Shown here piece after piece: positions 9,752 to 19,266 of a stretch of 64,000 nucleotides of DNA. The notes under the pieces were generated by a model. The model was not told the origin of the DNA, searched no databases, and worked only from the letters and a program-made list of their open reading frames with translations. The stretch covers positions 1,550,001 to 1,614,000 of the forward strand of contig UGGS01000001.1 of assembly GCA_900450595.1 (NCBI GenBank), written 5' to 3'. Both the position numbers and the translations under genes were made by a program. Numbering within the stretch: the stretch's first letter is position 1; every line of letters begins with the position of its first letter. Origin of the DNA: [Flavobacterium] thermophilum. GTDB lineage: Bacteria; Bacillota; Bacilli; Bacillales; Anoxybacillaceae.

Positions 9752-10864
9752 TCAACGCCGGACTGAAACCGGCGAGGCCGCTTCACCTAAATACGTTTTT
9801 TCCTCTTCTTCGCCGCGCAGGACGCGAAGCGCCCCTTCGGCAAGCGCCTGCAGTTCGTTTTCGCCCGGATGGACGATGACATCGGCGATCCATTGCACGC
9901 GGCGAGTGATTTGTTCGACAAACGATTTGCCATACGCCAACCCGCCGGTCAAAATGATGGCGTCCACTTTGCCCGCCAATACGGCGCTTGCCGCGCCGAT
10001 TTCTTTCGCCACTTGGTACGCCATCGCCTCATAGACGAGCTTGGCCTTTTCATCGCCGGCTTCGATCATGTTCTCGACTTTCACCGCATCGTTCGTGCCC
10101 AAATACCCGACAAGTCCGCCTTGACCGACGAGCATGCGCATCACTTCCTCGCGATAGTAGTCGCCCGAGAAGCATAGCGCCACCAAATCGCCGGCCGGCA
10201 CCGTCCCGGCGCGCTCCGGGCTGAACGGGCCTTCGCCGTCAAGCCCGTTGTTCACGTCCACCACCCGCCCTTGCTTATGGGCGCCGACCGTGATGCCGCC
10301 GCCCATATGAGCGACGATCAAGTTCAGTTCGTCATACCGCTTGCCAAGCTGCTTGGCGACGCGGCGCGCGACCGCTTTTTGGTTTAGGGCGTGGAAAATG
10401 CTGCGCCGCTCAATGAGCGGAAAGCCGCTGATCCGGGCGATTGGCTCAAGCTCATCGACGACGACCGGGTCGACGATAAACGCCGGGATGTTTAAGGCCG
10501 AGGCGATCTCATGCGCCAAAATGCCGCCGAGATTGGAGGCGTGCTGTCCCGAATAACCGCGGCGCAAATCTTCAAGCATCGCCTCATTGACGCGGTACGT
10601 CCCGCCTTCGATCGGGCGGAGGAGTCCACCGCGGCCGCAGACGGCGTTCAACTTCGATAAATTGATCCCTTCTTCATCGAGAGCTTGCAAAATCGTTTGT
10701 TTGCGGAACTCATACTGATCCGCAATCGTTTTATATTGCCGAAGCACCTCCGCCTCGTGGCGGATCGTTTTTTCGAGCAATGGCCGTTCGTTTTCAAAGA
10801 CGCCGATTTTCGTTGACGTCGAACCTGGATTGATCGTTAAAATGCGGAACTTCTGCTCTTGCAT
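9752..10864 (-). CDS. buk: Butyrate kinase
   Basis: A 370-residue ASKHA-fold kinase (acetate kinase superfamily) converting butyryl or branched acyl-phosphate plus ADP to acid plus ATP. The N-terminal phosphate motif [16 protein letters not shown] and the motif [25 protein letters not shown] are diagnostic. The C-terminal [17 protein letters not shown] is also typical. The ATG at 10864 follows GGAGGG. With Ptb it allows substrate-level phosphorylation from branched acyl-CoA. Confidence 0.95.
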   Translation of the reverse strand: MQEQKFRILTINPGSTSTKIGVFENERPLLEKTIRHEAEVLRQYKTIADQYEFRKQTILQALDEEGINLSKLNAVCGRGGLLRPIEGGTYRVNEAMLEDLRRGYSGQHASNLGGILAHEIASALNIPAFIVDPVVVDELEPIARISGFPLIERRSIFHALNQKAVARRVAKQLGKRYDELNLIVAHMGGGITVGAHKQGRVVDVNNGLDGEGPFSPERAGTVPAGDLVALCFSGDYYREEVMRMLVGQGGLVGYLGTNDAVKVENMIEAGDEKAKLVYEAMAYQVAKEIGAASAVLAGKVDAIILTGGLAYGKSFVEQITRRVQWIADVIVHPGENELQALAEGALRVLRGEEEEKTYLGEAASPVSVRR

Positions 10865-10918
10865 CGTTGTCGTCCCTCCGTCATCCGCCGGCGGGGCGGA
10901 GGCCGCCCCGCGCCGCTG

Positions 10919-12022
10919 TTAGCGGGCGCGACGGCGGCTTAAAATATGGTGACCATTTTGCAAAAATTGACTGCGCGCTTTGCGCATCGTTTCAATCCGT
11001 TCTTCCGCCATCCGGTCGGCGGCCACATACGTTGGAATGTTGTCGCGCTTGGCGATGGCAAACACTTTTTCGATGTTGTCATAAATTTGCTCGATTTTTT
11101 TCATCGCCCGTTCCCGATTGTAGCCGTACAGTTCGTCCGCGACATTGATGACGCCGCCGGCGTTGATCACATAATCCGGGGCATAGACGATGCCCATTTC
11201 ATGGATGATGTCGCCATGGCGCGGCTCTTTCAGCTGGTTGTTCGCCGATCCGGCGATCACTTTCGCTTTCAGTTGCGGAATCGTTTGATCGTTGATGATG
11301 CCGCCGAGCGCGCATGGAGCAAAAATGTCGCACTCCACGCCGTAAATGTCGTTCGGGTCGACCGCTTTCGCTCCGAATTCCTCGACCGCGCGCGCCACCG
11401 CTTCCTTGTTGATGTCAGTCACGATGAGTTTCGCTCCTTCTTCGTGCAAATGGCGGCACAAATGATACGCGACATTGCCGACTCCTTGGACGGCGACGAC
11501 TTTTCCTTCGAGCGAATCGCTGCCGAACGCCTCTTTTGCCGCCGCCTTCATGCCGCGGTATACGCCGTAGGCGGTCGCCGGCGATGGGTTGCCGGATGAG
11601 CCGAATTCGGGCGAAATGCCGGTGACATAGTCGGTTTCTTGATAGATGATATCCATATCGGCGACGGTCGTGCCGACGTCTTCCGCCGTGATGTAGCGGC
11701 CGTTCAGCCCTTGAATGAAGCGGCCGAACGCCCGGAACATCGCTTCGTTTTTATCTTTGCGCGGGTCGCCGATGATGACCGTTTTGCCCCCGCCCAAGTT
11801 GAGGCCGGCGGCCGCGTTTTTGTACGTCATGCCGCGGGCGAGGCGCAAGGCGTCTTCAAGCGCTTCTTCTTCCGAATTGTACATCCACATGCGCGTCCCG
11901 CCGAGCGCCGGGCCGAGCGTTGTGTCATGAATGGCAATGATCGCTTTCAAACCCGATTCTTTATCTTGGCAAAACAGCACTTGCTCATAATCGTAAGTTT
12001 CCATATATTTGAACAATTCCAT
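10919..12022 (-). CDS. bcd: Leucine dehydrogenase
   Basis: The 367-residue NAD-dependent enzyme deaminates Leu, Val and Ile reversibly, giving the 2-oxoacids used by the bkd complex. It carries the catalytic-lysine region [15 protein letters not shown] and the substrate-binding [10 protein letters not shown]. The Rossmann motif is [18 protein letters not shown], followed by [13 protein letters not shown]. The ATG at 12022 ([18 protein letters not shown]) has GGAGG 9 nt upstream. It sits between ptb and buk as in B. subtilis. The B. subtilis ortholog is also called yqiT. Confidence 0.95.
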   Translation of the reverse strand: MELFKYMETYDYEQVLFCQDKESGLKAIIAIHDTTLGPALGGTRMWMYNSEEEALEDALRLARGMTYKNAAAGLNLGGGKTVIIGDPRKDKNEAMFRAFGRFIQGLNGRYITAEDVGTTVADMDIIYQETDYVTGISPEFGSSGNPSPATAYGVYRGMKAAAKEAFGSDSLEGKVVAVQGVGNVAYHLCRHLHEEGAKLIVTDINKEAVARAVEEFGAKAVDPNDIYGVECDIFAPCALGGIINDQTIPQLKAKVIAGSANNQLKEPRHGDIIHEMGIVYAPDYVINAGGVINVADELYGYNRERAMKKIEQIYDNIEKVFAIAKRDNIPTYVAADRMAEERIETMRKARSQFLQNGHHILSRRRAR

Positions 12023-12042
12023 CTCAGATGGCCTCCTTCTTT

Positions 12043-12942
12043 TCATTTCGCTGCCGAACAGATGGTGAGCGCCAACGAATACAGTTTGCTTTCCGCCGAG
12101 TCGGCGCGCGACGTCAAGACGATCGGCGCCTTCGCCCCGGCGATGACCGCGCCGACTTTGGCTTTTGCAAAGTAGACGAGCGACTTGTACAACATGTTGC
12201 CGGATTCAATGTCCGGCACGAGCAAAATATCAGCCTGTCCAGCCACTTCGCTTTCAATTCGTTTATGCTTCGCCGCCGTCATGGACACTGCATTGTCCAA
12301 GGCAAGCGGCCCGTCAAGCAGGCAATGTTCGATTTGTCCCCGCTTTTGCATCATCGCGAGCGCCGCTGCATCGACGGTTGCCGGCATGGCCGGATTGACC
12401 GTCTCCACCGCCGCCAGCGCCGCGACTTTCGGACGCTCGATGCCGATGGAACGCGCCACGCTGACGGCATTGTTCACAATTTGCACTTTTTGCTCGAGAT
12501 CGGGGGCGATGTTCATGGCCGCGTCGGTCACGATGACCAGCCGTTCGAACTCCGGCACGTCAAACACCGCGACATGGGACAACACCTTTCCTGTGCGCAG
12601 CCCGTATTCTTTGTTCAAGACGGCTTTCAGCAAGGTTGCCGTCGGTACGTGCCCTTTCATTAAGGCATCTGCTTCATTCAAATGAACGGCGCGCACCGCC
12701 AGTTCGGCCGCTTGGGCGACCGAATTGGCGTGAACGATGTCGACATCGGCAAAACGCGCCCCCCCTTTTTCTTTGAGCAACCGTCCGATTCGCTCCCGGT
12801 CTCCGTACAGCACAAACCGGCCGAGGCGATGCTCGAGCGCCATCGCCACCGCTTCGATCACTTCCTCATCCTCGGCGGCGGCCACGGCCACCGTCCGACC
12901 TTGACATTGACTTGCTTCCTCGATTAATGTGTTCAACTTCAT
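12043..12942 (-). CDS. ptb: Phosphate butyryltransferase
   Basis: A 299-residue phosphotransacetylase-family enzyme exchanging CoA for phosphate on butyryl and branched acyl groups. Typical stretches are [50 protein letters not shown] and [16 protein letters not shown]. It is the first gene of the operon, about 38 nt downstream of the predicted transcription start. The chosen ATG is at 12942. A GTG at 12954 is in frame with AAAGG closer to it, so the start is uncertain by four codons. Confidence 0.93.
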   Translation of the reverse strand: MKLNTLIEEASQCQGRTVAVAAAEDEEVIEAVAMALEHRLGRFVLYGDRERIGRLLKEKGGARFADVDIVHANSVAQAAELAVRAVHLNEADALMKGHVPTATLLKAVLNKEYGLRTGKVLSHVAVFDVPEFERLVIVTDAAMNIAPDLEQKVQIVNNAVSVARSIGIERPKVAALAAVETVNPAMPATVDAAALAMMQKRGQIEHCLLDGPLALDNAVSMTAAKHKRIESEVAGQADILLVPDIESGNMLYKSLVYFAKAKVGAVIAGAKAPIVLTSRADSAESKLYSLALTICSAAK

Positions 12943-12988
12943 CGTCTGCACCAACCTTTTCTGCCAATCCGTCGAGGCACTTCTTTAT

Positions 12989-13006
12989 ATGCAAAAACCA
13001 TGCCAA
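12989..13006 (-). promoter_or_regulatory. Sigma-54 (SigL) promoter of the bkd operon
   Basis: The minus strand reads TGGCAT, 5 nt, TTGCAT, with GG and GC exactly 10 nt apart, fitting the -24/-12 consensus TGGCAC-N5-TTGCA with one change in the first block. It lies 47 bp before the ptb ATG and downstream of bkdR, which encodes a sigma-54 activator. This matches the known SigL/BkdR control of the B. subtilis operon. Confidence 0.88.
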
Positions 13007-13017
13007 TCACCAATACG

Positions 13018-13031
13018 TGAAAGCGCTTTAT
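13018..13031. promoter_or_regulatory. Candidate cre (CcpA) site
   Basis: TGAAAGCGCTTTAT matches the catabolite-responsive consensus TGWAARCGYTWWCW except at position 13, and its core AAAGCGCTTT is a perfect palindrome. It lies between the sigma-54 promoter and the putative activator site, a position where CcpA could interfere with activation. Inference from sequence only. Confidence 0.5.
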
Positions 13032-13074
13032 GAAACAAAGGCTGCTGAAGTCCCATCCATGCAATCTTTTTCAT

Positions 13075-13096
13075 GGTACGCAAATTATTGCGTGCC
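13075..13096. promoter_or_regulatory. Candidate BkdR upstream activating sequence
   Basis: Inverted repeat ACGCAA, 4 nt, TTGCGT (13078-13093) with partly paired flanks, centred about 80 bp upstream of the -24 element. This is a usual distance for a sigma-54 enhancer. It overlaps the bkdR stop codon. It lacks a T-run on the minus strand, so it is less likely to be a terminator. Confidence 0.55.
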
Positions 13097-15148
13097 GTTT
13101 TTGACAATGTTGTATTTTTCAAGCTTGTAGTATAAATTGCGCACTGAAATGCCGAGCGCGCGGGCCGCTGCTGTTTTATTGCCGCGATGACGCCGGAGCG
13201 CCTCTTCGAGCAATTGGGCTTCATATCGGCCCAGCATCTCGTCAAGCGGCCGGAGTTCCCCTTCCGTTTCGGGGCGAACCGACGGCGCGGCCGACGGCGC
13301 GGAAAGCGGCGGCAAATGCGAAACATCGATCATGACTTCATGAAACTTCATAAAAATCATCGCCCGCCCGAGCACGTTTTCGAGCTCGCGGACATTTCCT
13401 GGCCAATCATAGGCAAGAAGCTTCACCATCGCTTCATCCGTGACACCTTCGACGTTGCGCCCGTAATCTTGGTTCAGCTTTTGGATCAAATGCCGGCAAA
13501 GCGCTGGAATGTCTTCCTTGCGGGCGCGCAGCGGCGGGATGTAAATCGGCATCCGATTGAGCCGATAGTATAAGTCTTCGCGAAAGGCTCCTTCGGCAAT
13601 CGCTTTTTCAAGGTTGACGTTCGTGGCGGCGATGACGCGGACGTTGATCGGAATCGGCTTCGTCCCGCCGACGCGAACGATCTCCCGCTCCTGCAAAACG
13701 CGGAGCAGCTTCGCCTGCGTGCTGGCCGACAGCTCGCCGATTTCATCGAGGAAAATGCTGCCGTTGTTCGCCTCTTCAAACAGCCCGCGCTTGCCGCCGC
13801 GCCGCGCACCAGAAAACGCTCCTTCCTCATAGCCAAACAGTTCGCTTTCTAATAATGTTTCCGGAATCGCGGCGCAATTGACACGGATAAACTTGTTATA
13901 CTTCCGGTCGCTCGCGTTGTGAATGGCGTGGGCGAACAGCTCCTTGCCTGTGCCCGATTCCCCTCGCAGCAAAATCGTCGCCGGTGTTTTCGCCGCCAGC
14001 TTCGCCTGTTCAATGGCCACTTTCATTTCTTCCGATTCTCCGATAATATCCGCAAATGAATATTTCGCTTCAAGCGTGCGGATGATTTGCCGCGCCCGGT
14101 TGAGTTCAGCCGTCAGCCGCTGGATTTCCGATACATCATGAATGACACCGACGCTTCCTTTGAGCACTCCGTCAACGATAATCGGAGCGACATTGACGAT
14201 GACATCGCGGTTTTTGGGGCCGACTTTCATGCGCGCGCCGCGCACCGGACGGCGCGTTTTGAGCACTTGCATATGCATGCTTTCCCCTTCCGCGATGTCG
14301 GCGGTCGCCGGTTTGCCGATCACATCCTCTTCCGTCAAACCGGTCAGCCTTGTATACGCCGGATTGATTAAAATGCCGTTGCCGTTTTCATCAACGACAG
14401 AGATCGCTTCTTCTGATGAATGGATGATCGCCTCAAGCATCATGCGGATTTCCTTTAGGTCGGTGATTTCTTCCGCCAATGCGACGAGTTCGGTAATATC
14501 TTTGAACACCGCCAACGCCCCGAACAATTTGCCGCTGTCGTCAATAATCGGGATGCGGGTGGCGATAATTTTTTTCCCGTTGGCCAGCTCCACCTCTTGA
14601 TGAAATTCCGTCTGCCTCGTTTCGAGCACGCGCGGCAAGCCGCTTGACGGCAAGACGGATAAAATATGGCGGCCGATCACCTCGTCCTTGTCCACTCCGA
14701 GAAGCTGGGCGGCGCTTTCGTTCATATCGGTAATGTAAGCATATTCATCAACGACAATCATGCCATCGTGGGACGAGTGAAAGATGAGAGCGCGCCGGGC
14801 CGCCTCGCTTTTCAACTTGGCGATGAGCGCTTCCTTTTCCTCGACGAGCTCCGCCATCATTCGCGCGACGGCGCTTGGGACGATATTCGCCCCCTTGGGC
14901 GCCTGCTGGCGGATTGACTCAAGAACGTCTGCCCTCCCGGTCGTTTCAATAATCAAATCAAGCGGCTCATCCATCCATGGGCGCCAGTCGCGGCCAACCG
15001 CAATGCCCCATTTGCGCGCCAATTGCAGCCCCGGGGCGTTGTCATCAACATCAATGACGGCCACGACGTCAAACCCTGACGCTTCATGGAGCAGTTTCAG
15101 CAACGAGGTTCCCCGCGAATCCGCCCCGATGATGATCACGTTTTTCAT
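13085..15148 (-). CDS. bkdR: Sigma-54-dependent transcriptional activator BkdR
   Basis: The 687-residue activator has an N-terminal nucleotide-binding-like region ([14 protein letters not shown], 1-100), two PAS domains (about 115-225 and 235-345), an AAA+ domain (about 365-595) and a C-terminal Fis-type helix-turn-helix (about 645-685, [19 protein letters not shown]). Walker A is GESGTGKE (396-403); Walker B is [10 protein letters not shown]. The sigma-54-contacting loop reads GAFSGA (443-448) rather than the usual GAFTGA. The ATG at 15148 follows GGGGGA. It lies immediately upstream of its presumed target, the ptb promoter. Confidence 0.95.
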   Translation of the reverse strand: MKNVIIIGADSRGTSLLKLLHEASGFDVVAVIDVDDNAPGLQLARKWGIAVGRDWRPWMDEPLDLIIETTGRADVLESIRQQAPKGANIVPSAVARMMAELVEEKEALIAKLKSEAARRALIFHSSHDGMIVVDEYAYITDMNESAAQLLGVDKDEVIGRHILSVLPSSGLPRVLETRQTEFHQEVELANGKKIIATRIPIIDDSGKLFGALAVFKDITELVALAEEITDLKEIRMMLEAIIHSSEEAISVVDENGNGILINPAYTRLTGLTEEDVIGKPATADIAEGESMHMQVLKTRRPVRGARMKVGPKNRDVIVNVAPIIVDGVLKGSVGVIHDVSEIQRLTAELNRARQIIRTLEAKYSFADIIGESEEMKVAIEQAKLAAKTPATILLRGESGTGKELFAHAIHNASDRKYNKFIRVNCAAIPETLLESELFGYEEGAFSGARRGGKRGLFEEANNGSIFLDEIGELSASTQAKLLRVLQEREIVRVGGTKPIPINVRVIAATNVNLEKAIAEGAFREDLYYRLNRMPIYIPPLRARKEDIPALCRHLIQKLNQDYGRNVEGVTDEAMVKLLAYDWPGNVRELENVLGRAMIFMKFHEVMIDVSHLPPLSAPSAAPSVRPETEGELRPLDEMLGRYEAQLLEEALRRHRGNKTAAARALGISVRNLYYKLEKYNIVKNGTQ

Positions 15149-15287
15149 CCTGTTCCCCCACATTTCGTCCTATGCCAAATTTTGCAGACAGTTTTATCAT
15201 ACCCGCTTTTTCGTTCCTTGACAAATGACGGATAACGGTTATGATAATCGGTGAAGTGATTTCTGCTGGGAAAGGGACGCGATCGCG

Positions 15288-15536
15288 ATGGGGCGAATGA
15301 TTGCGCTGTTCATTTTAGTCGTTCCGGGGCTGGCGGCGGCGCTCGGCATTAAATGGATGCGCGATGCGTTGTTTGGCATCATGCAGCCGCCGTTTGCCGC
15401 CTTATGGCTGCAATTTCTCGCCGGGCTTGTGCTGTTTGCAGCCGGGTTGGCGTTTATCGGCGGGTTTTTGCTGCACCGCGACCGAAAACGGAACAAAGTG
15501 CAGGCGCGTTTTCAACGAAAACGAAAAACGCCTTGA
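15288..15536 (+). CDS. yqzF: YqzF-like DUF2627 small membrane protein
   Basis: An 82-residue protein with two predicted membrane helices (about 4-22 and 36-62), a GIKWMRDALFG loop between them and a very basic C-terminus (HRDRKRNKVQARFQRKRK). It matches the DUF2627/YqzF family found beside bkdR in Bacillaceae. It is transcribed divergently from bkdR. The ribosome site AAGGGA lies about 10 nt before the ATG; a second ATG three codons in is possible. Function unknown. Confidence 0.8.
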   Translation: MGRMIALFILVVPGLAAALGIKWMRDALFGIMQPPFAALWLQFLAGLVLFAAGLAFIGGFLLHRDRKRNKVQARFQRKRKTP

Positions 15537-15573
15537 TTCGGAATTAGAAACCATCCATTTCAAGGCAAGCCAA

Positions 15574-15606
15574 AAAACGCCTTAACGGTTTTCGTTAAGG
15601 CGTTTT
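15574..15606. terminator. Bidirectional terminator between yqzF and yqiK
   Basis: A perfect 14-bp stem AAAACGCCTTAACG with 5-nt loop GTTTT and T-runs on both strands. Its right arm includes the yqiK stop codon. It serves the two convergent genes. Confidence 0.93.
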
Positions 15607-16323
15607 CTCCTTCCATTCCTTCGCTTGACGCGGATAGTCGGTGAAAATCGCATCCACTTTATAGGCGAACATCGTCTTCGCCGTTTTCGGCTTGTTCACC
15701 GTAAAGGGCCGGACTGCGACGCCGCGGCGCCGCGCATCCGCGGCGAAGTCCGCCGTCACCGTTCGGTGGTACGGATGCACCCCGCCTGCGTTCATCGCCT
15801 GCACATACGTCCACTGGTCATAGAGCGGCTCCATATAAAGAAGCGCCGTTTCGATCTCCGGCGCCAACTGGCGGCAAAGACGCATGCTGTTATGGTTGAA
15901 CGACGAGAAAATCGTCCGGTTCTCGAGCCCATAGCGGCGCACAACGGCGATCACCTTTTGCTCAAGCCTTTCATAAGCCACGAGGCTGTTTTTCAGCTCA
16001 ATGTTGACTAAAAGCCGTGTCGGCGCCAGCCAGGCGAGCACTTCCTCGAGATGGGGAATCGGGCAATGGCCGTAACGGCCGTCCCATTTCGCTGCTGCGT
16101 TGAACTTGCGGAGTTCGCGGTATAGGATGTCTTTGACCCAGCCGCTGCCGTCCGTCGTCCGGTCGACCGTTTCGTCATGAATGACGACCGGTTCGCCGTC
16201 TTTCGTCAGCTGCACATCGAGCTCAATGCCATCCGCCCCCGCCTTCAGCGCTTCTTCAAACGCTGCCATCGTATTTTCCGGATGGGTTCCCGCCGCTCCG
16301 CGGTGGGCAAAAATATATGTCAT
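15595..16323 (-). CDS. yqiK: Glycerophosphodiester phosphodiesterase
   Basis: A 242-residue GDPD TIM barrel hydrolysing glycerophosphodiesters to glycerol-3-phosphate. Diagnostic residues are visible: AHRGAAGTHPENTMAAF (catalytic His and Glu), GIELDVQLTKDGEPVVIHDETVDRTT split over metal and catalytic positions, and INIELK-type VNIELKNS. No signal peptide, so probably cytoplasmic (UgpQ-like). The ATG at 16323 follows AAAGGAAG. Confidence 0.92.
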   Translation of the reverse strand: MTYIFAHRGAAGTHPENTMAAFEEALKAGADGIELDVQLTKDGEPVVIHDETVDRTTDGSGWVKDILYRELRKFNAAAKWDGRYGHCPIPHLEEVLAWLAPTRLLVNIELKNSLVAYERLEQKVIAVVRRYGLENRTIFSSFNHNSMRLCRQLAPEIETALLYMEPLYDQWTYVQAMNAGGVHPYHRTVTADFAADARRRGVAVRPFTVNKPKTAKTMFAYKVDAIFTDYPRQAKEWKEKTP

Positions 16324-16430
16324 ACCGTTTCTTCCTTTCCCATATAATTCGCCATTTGGCCGACAAAGCTGGCCGAATGCGGCAGTGATCGGTTATACTA
16401 AAAGTAATGTATGAGGCACTGGAGGGGAAG

Positions 16431-16586
16431 ATGATGCAGCCGCTGAAAATTTCCTTGGAGACGGCGCAAAAGCTGGCAAAAGCGCTCGGCGTGCCGATCG
16501 AGCAAGTGATGCACATGCCGCCGCATATTTTGATGAAAAAATTGCTCGAACTTGAGAAAAAGGAAACAGAGCATGACGAACCGTAG
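16431..16586 (+). CDS. YycC-like small protein
   Basis: A 51-residue protein MMQPLKISLETAQKLAKALG..., ending in a charged tail. The HMPPHILMKKLLELEKKE stretch and the PLxIS-ETAxKLAK start match the short YycC family (PF14174), for which no function is known to me. A strong GGAGGGG lies just upstream; either of the two adjacent ATGs (16431, 16434) could be used. It is divergent from yqiK and convergent with spo0A. Confidence 0.75.
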   Translation: MMQPLKISLETAQKLAKALGVPIEQVMHMPPHILMKKLLELEKKETEHDEP

Positions 16587-16635
16587 CGGCCCGCCCTCAT
16601 CAACGGGTGGCTTGGCGTTTCGAGTAGGCGCCCGG

Positions 16636-16682
16636 CCGCAAAAAAGGCCGGCGCCAAAAAGCCGGTCAACCGCTTTTTCGGC
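16636..16682 (-). terminator. Terminator downstream of spo0A
   Basis: On the minus strand GCCGAAAAAGC pairs with GCTTTTTGGC around GGTTGACC-like inner bases, then a GC-rich stretch and TTTTTT follow. It lies about 30 bp past the spo0A stop. Confidence 0.7.
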
Positions 16683-16714
16683 CCGCCTCTTTTGCCTTCA
16701 CCGCGTTCCGCCCT

Positions 16715-17494
16715 TTATGACGCTTTATGCTCAAGCCGCAGTTTGTCGGCCACCATGGCGATGAATTCGGAGTTGGTCGGTTTGGCTTTCGAGACGCTGA
16801 CCGTATAGCCGAACAGCGATGAGATCGATTCGAGATTGCCGCGGCTCCAGGCAACTTCAATCGCATGGCGGATCGCCCGTTCGACCCGGCTTGCCGTTGT
16901 GTTGTATTTTTTGGCGATGTCCGGGTACAGCACTTTCGTGATCGAGCCGAGCAGCTCGATGTCGTGATAGACCATGGCAATGGCCTCGCGCAAATACAAA
17001 TAGCCTTTAATGTGGGCTGGAACGCCGATTTCATGGATGATGCTCGTAATGCTCGCGTCCAAGTTTTTCGGCTTGTTGTCGCGCACTTGGGGCGCCGGGG
17101 CTGCTTTCCTCACAACCGGCGTCGTTTTGCCGTAAACTTGCCGAATATGGTGGACTAAGTTTTCCATGTCAAACGGCTTTAAAATGAAATAGGAAGCCCC
17201 GAGTTCAACCGCCTTTTTCGTCACGTCTTCCTGGCCGAACGCCGTCAGCATAATGACATTGGGCTGATGTTCGAAGCCGGCGCGGATTCTCTCCAAAACA
17301 GCCAGTCCGTCCAAATGCGGCATAATGATGTCCAACAGCAAAATATCCGGCCGCTTTTCCTCAAGCATCTGCAGGCAGTCCTGGCCGTTGTACGCCGTGC
17401 CGATCACTTCCATGTCCGGCTGGCTCGAAATATATTCATCAAGCAATGACACCAATTCGCGATTATCGTCGGCAATGCACACTTTAATGCTCAA
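16715..17494 (-). CDS. spo0A: Sporulation master regulator Spo0A
   Basis: A 259-residue response regulator. Receiver domain (1-120): acidic pocket DD at 9-10, phosphorylated Asp55 in LLLDIIMP, Thr84 and Lys106. Hinge region about 120-145. DNA-binding effector domain (about 150-259) with the recognition helix region [19 protein letters not shown]. Translation must start at a TTG (17494), with GGGGGAGG 9 nt before it; no ATG fits the conserved N-terminus. It controls entry into sporulation after phosphorelay input. The upstream region carries 0A boxes and a SigA-like promoter. Confidence 0.97.
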
Positions 17495-17547
17495 CTTGAT
17501 CGTCCTCCCCCACATTTTTTTCCTATGTAACTTTCCGTTAACGTACA

Positions 17548-17554
17548 TTCGACA
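17548..17554 (-). promoter_or_regulatory. 0A box in the spo0A leader
   Basis: TGTCGAA on the minus strand matches the Spo0A binding core TGNCGAA. It lies about 55 bp upstream of the TTG start, downstream of the predicted promoter. Confidence 0.55.
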
Positions 17555-17603
17555 GCAGCAGCAAAAAATCCTTTTCTTTTTCACAAATTAATGCAAAATA
17601 AAA

Positions 17604-17633
17604 ATTATAGCAAAAGATGAGCTCTTTAGACAA
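17604..17633 (-). promoter_or_regulatory. SigA-type promoter of spo0A
   Basis: TTGTCT (17628-17633), 18-bp spacer, TATAAT (17604-17609) on the minus strand. It is a plausible vegetative promoter (B. subtilis has a SigA Pv and a SigH Ps). I could not place a convincing SigH promoter. Confidence 0.6.
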
Positions 17634-17657
17634 TATTCGTTTTTTTAACCATGTATT

Positions 17658-17664
17658 TGTCGAA
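17658..17664 (+). promoter_or_regulatory. 0A box upstream of the spo0A promoter
   Basis: TGTCGAA on the plus strand, about 25 bp upstream of the -35 element. It is consistent with autoregulation by phosphorylated Spo0A. Confidence 0.6.
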
Positions 17665-17761
17665 AAATCTTTACACGTTCCATTTTAACGGATGTTTCAC
17701 CAAATATCTATGCCCAATCGGCAAAATATTTGCCGTCTTTTTTGAAAAATTTTTGGGCTGC

Positions 17762-17800
17762 AAAAAAGCGAGCTGACTCGCGGTCAGCTCGCCTTTTTTT
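17762..17800 (-). terminator. Terminator of spoIVB
   Basis: GCGAGCTGAC and its complement around a 5-nt loop, with T-runs, overlapping the last codons of spoIVB. Perfect 10-bp stem. Confidence 0.9.
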
Positions 17801-19079
17801 GACGGCCATATAGATCGATTCCTGCTTCTTGCAGCATCCATTCAATATGGACGCCGTATCCCGATGTCGGATCGTTGACAAACACATGCGTCACCGCACC
17901 GACAAGTTTGCCGTCTTGAATGATCGGGCTGCCGCTCATGCCTTGAACGATGCCGCCCGTTTTCTTGAGCAGGCGCGGATCGGTGACGCGGATGACGAGT
18001 CCTTTTGTGGCTGGAAACTTTTGTGGAACGTTGCTGACAATTTCAACATCAAATTGCTCCACCTTGTCGTTTTCGACCACTGTCAATATTTTTGCCGGTC
18101 CTTCTTTCACCTGGCTGGCCAAGGCGATCGGAATCGGTTTCGTGAATGGGCTGTCCGGCAATGGCTTTGTCAGTTTACCAAAAATGCCAAACGGACTGTT
18201 ATTCGTCACCGTGCCGATCACCTCTTCGCCATCGGAGAAGCGGGCTAACTTTTCGCCTGGGTTGCCGCTCGTCCCTTTTTCAATGGAGGTGACGGTCGAG
18301 CGCATAATTTGCCCATTTTGCACCAAAATCGGCTTTTTCGTATCCATGTCGGAAATGACATGGCCGAGCGCACCGTACGTTTTCGATTTTGGGTCATAGA
18401 ACGTCATCGTCCCGATGCCGGCGGCGGAATCACGGATATACAAGCCGATGCGGTACACGTCGTCATGCTTGTCTTTCAGCGGAACGAGCTTCGCTGTGAC
18501 GGAGTGCTGATCGCGCAGAATGGTGAGATGAAGCGGTTTTCCGGTTTTGCCGGCTTCCTCAATGAAAGGGGAGAGATCGCTCATGTTTTCAATTTTTTGC
18601 CCGTTAATGGCGGTGATCACGTCGCCGATTTGGATGCCGGCCGCCTCCCCCGGGGACTTCTTTCCGTTTTCTGTTTCGACTAAGTGGTAGCCGACCACAA
18701 GCACCCCAACCGTATTGAGTTTGACGCCGATCGATTGCCCGCCGGGGATGACTTTCAGCGTCGGCAGCACGTTGACATCCACTTGTTTAATCGGCATTCC
18801 GGCGACCTGCAAAACCAACGTTTCTTCTCCGCGCTGTTTCGCCTTTACAGACAACGAACCGTTTTTTTGCTCAACATTGAGCGTTTCGGGAGCGTTTCGG
18901 TCATGGACGGCCGCTTGCACCGGAAGGGATGACGCCCGAAATTCGACCGTATCGCCTTCAAACAGCACAAGCTGCTTTGGAATTTGCCAATATTCTTTCA
19001 TCGGTTTGGCAAAACCGATCGCCATCAGCATGCCTAGGAGAAGCACTCCTGCTATGTTTCGGGCCATTTCTTTCTTCAA
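17784..19079 (-). CDS. spoIVB: SpoIVB peptidase (S55)
   Basis: A 431-residue secreted serine peptidase made in the forespore, which triggers sigma-K maturation in the mother cell. N-terminal membrane anchor or signal ([16 protein letters not shown]). PDZ domain (about 115-190, [21 protein letters not shown]). S55 peptidase domain (about 200-425) with the catalytic serine in GMSGSPI and a [10 protein letters not shown] strand. The start is TTG at 19079, with GGAG about 12 nt away; an ATG five codons in is too far from a ribosome site. It sits between recN and spo0A as in B. subtilis. Confidence 0.95.
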   Translation of the reverse strand: MKKEMARNIAGVLLLGMLMAIGFAKPMKEYWQIPKQLVLFEGDTVEFRASSLPVQAAVHDRNAPETLNVEQKNGSLSVKAKQRGEETLVLQVAGMPIKQVDVNVLPTLKVIPGGQSIGVKLNTVGVLVVGYHLVETENGKKSPGEAAGIQIGDVITAINGQKIENMSDLSPFIEEAGKTGKPLHLTILRDQHSVTAKLVPLKDKHDDVYRIGLYIRDSAAGIGTMTFYDPKSKTYGALGHVISDMDTKKPILVQNGQIMRSTVTSIEKGTSGNPGEKLARFSDGEEVIGTVTNNSPFGIFGKLTKPLPDSPFTKPIPIALASQVKEGPAKILTVVENDKVEQFDVEIVSNVPQKFPATKGLVIRVTDPRLLKKTGGIVQGMSGSPIIQDGKLVGAVTHVFVNDPTSGYGVHIEWMLQEAGIDLYGRQKKAS

Positions 19080-19171
19080 TGTCGTTCACTCTCCTCGCTC
19101 CCGCCTACACCATACAAAAACGGTTACAGTTTTAATTTTGCCTGAACAGGGGAAAATATAATCGCAACGCT

Positions 19172-19217
19172 TATAAAAAAAGCTGCCCGGATTGGATGGA
19201 CTTTCATCCGGGCAGCC
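19172..19217 (-). terminator. Terminator of recN
   Basis: GCTGCCCGGAT and ATCCGGGCAGC form an 11-bp stem followed by TTTTTTT on the minus strand. It lies about 50 bp past the recN stop. Confidence 0.9.
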
Positions 19218-19266
19218 CATTGCCTCGCAGCGAGGGCAACGGCCCGACGGGGGGCGGACAGCAAGG

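Noticed and set aside
13020..13029. AAAGCGCTTT as a transcription terminator
   Set aside because: Stem of 5 bp without loop or T-run; the cre reading fits better.
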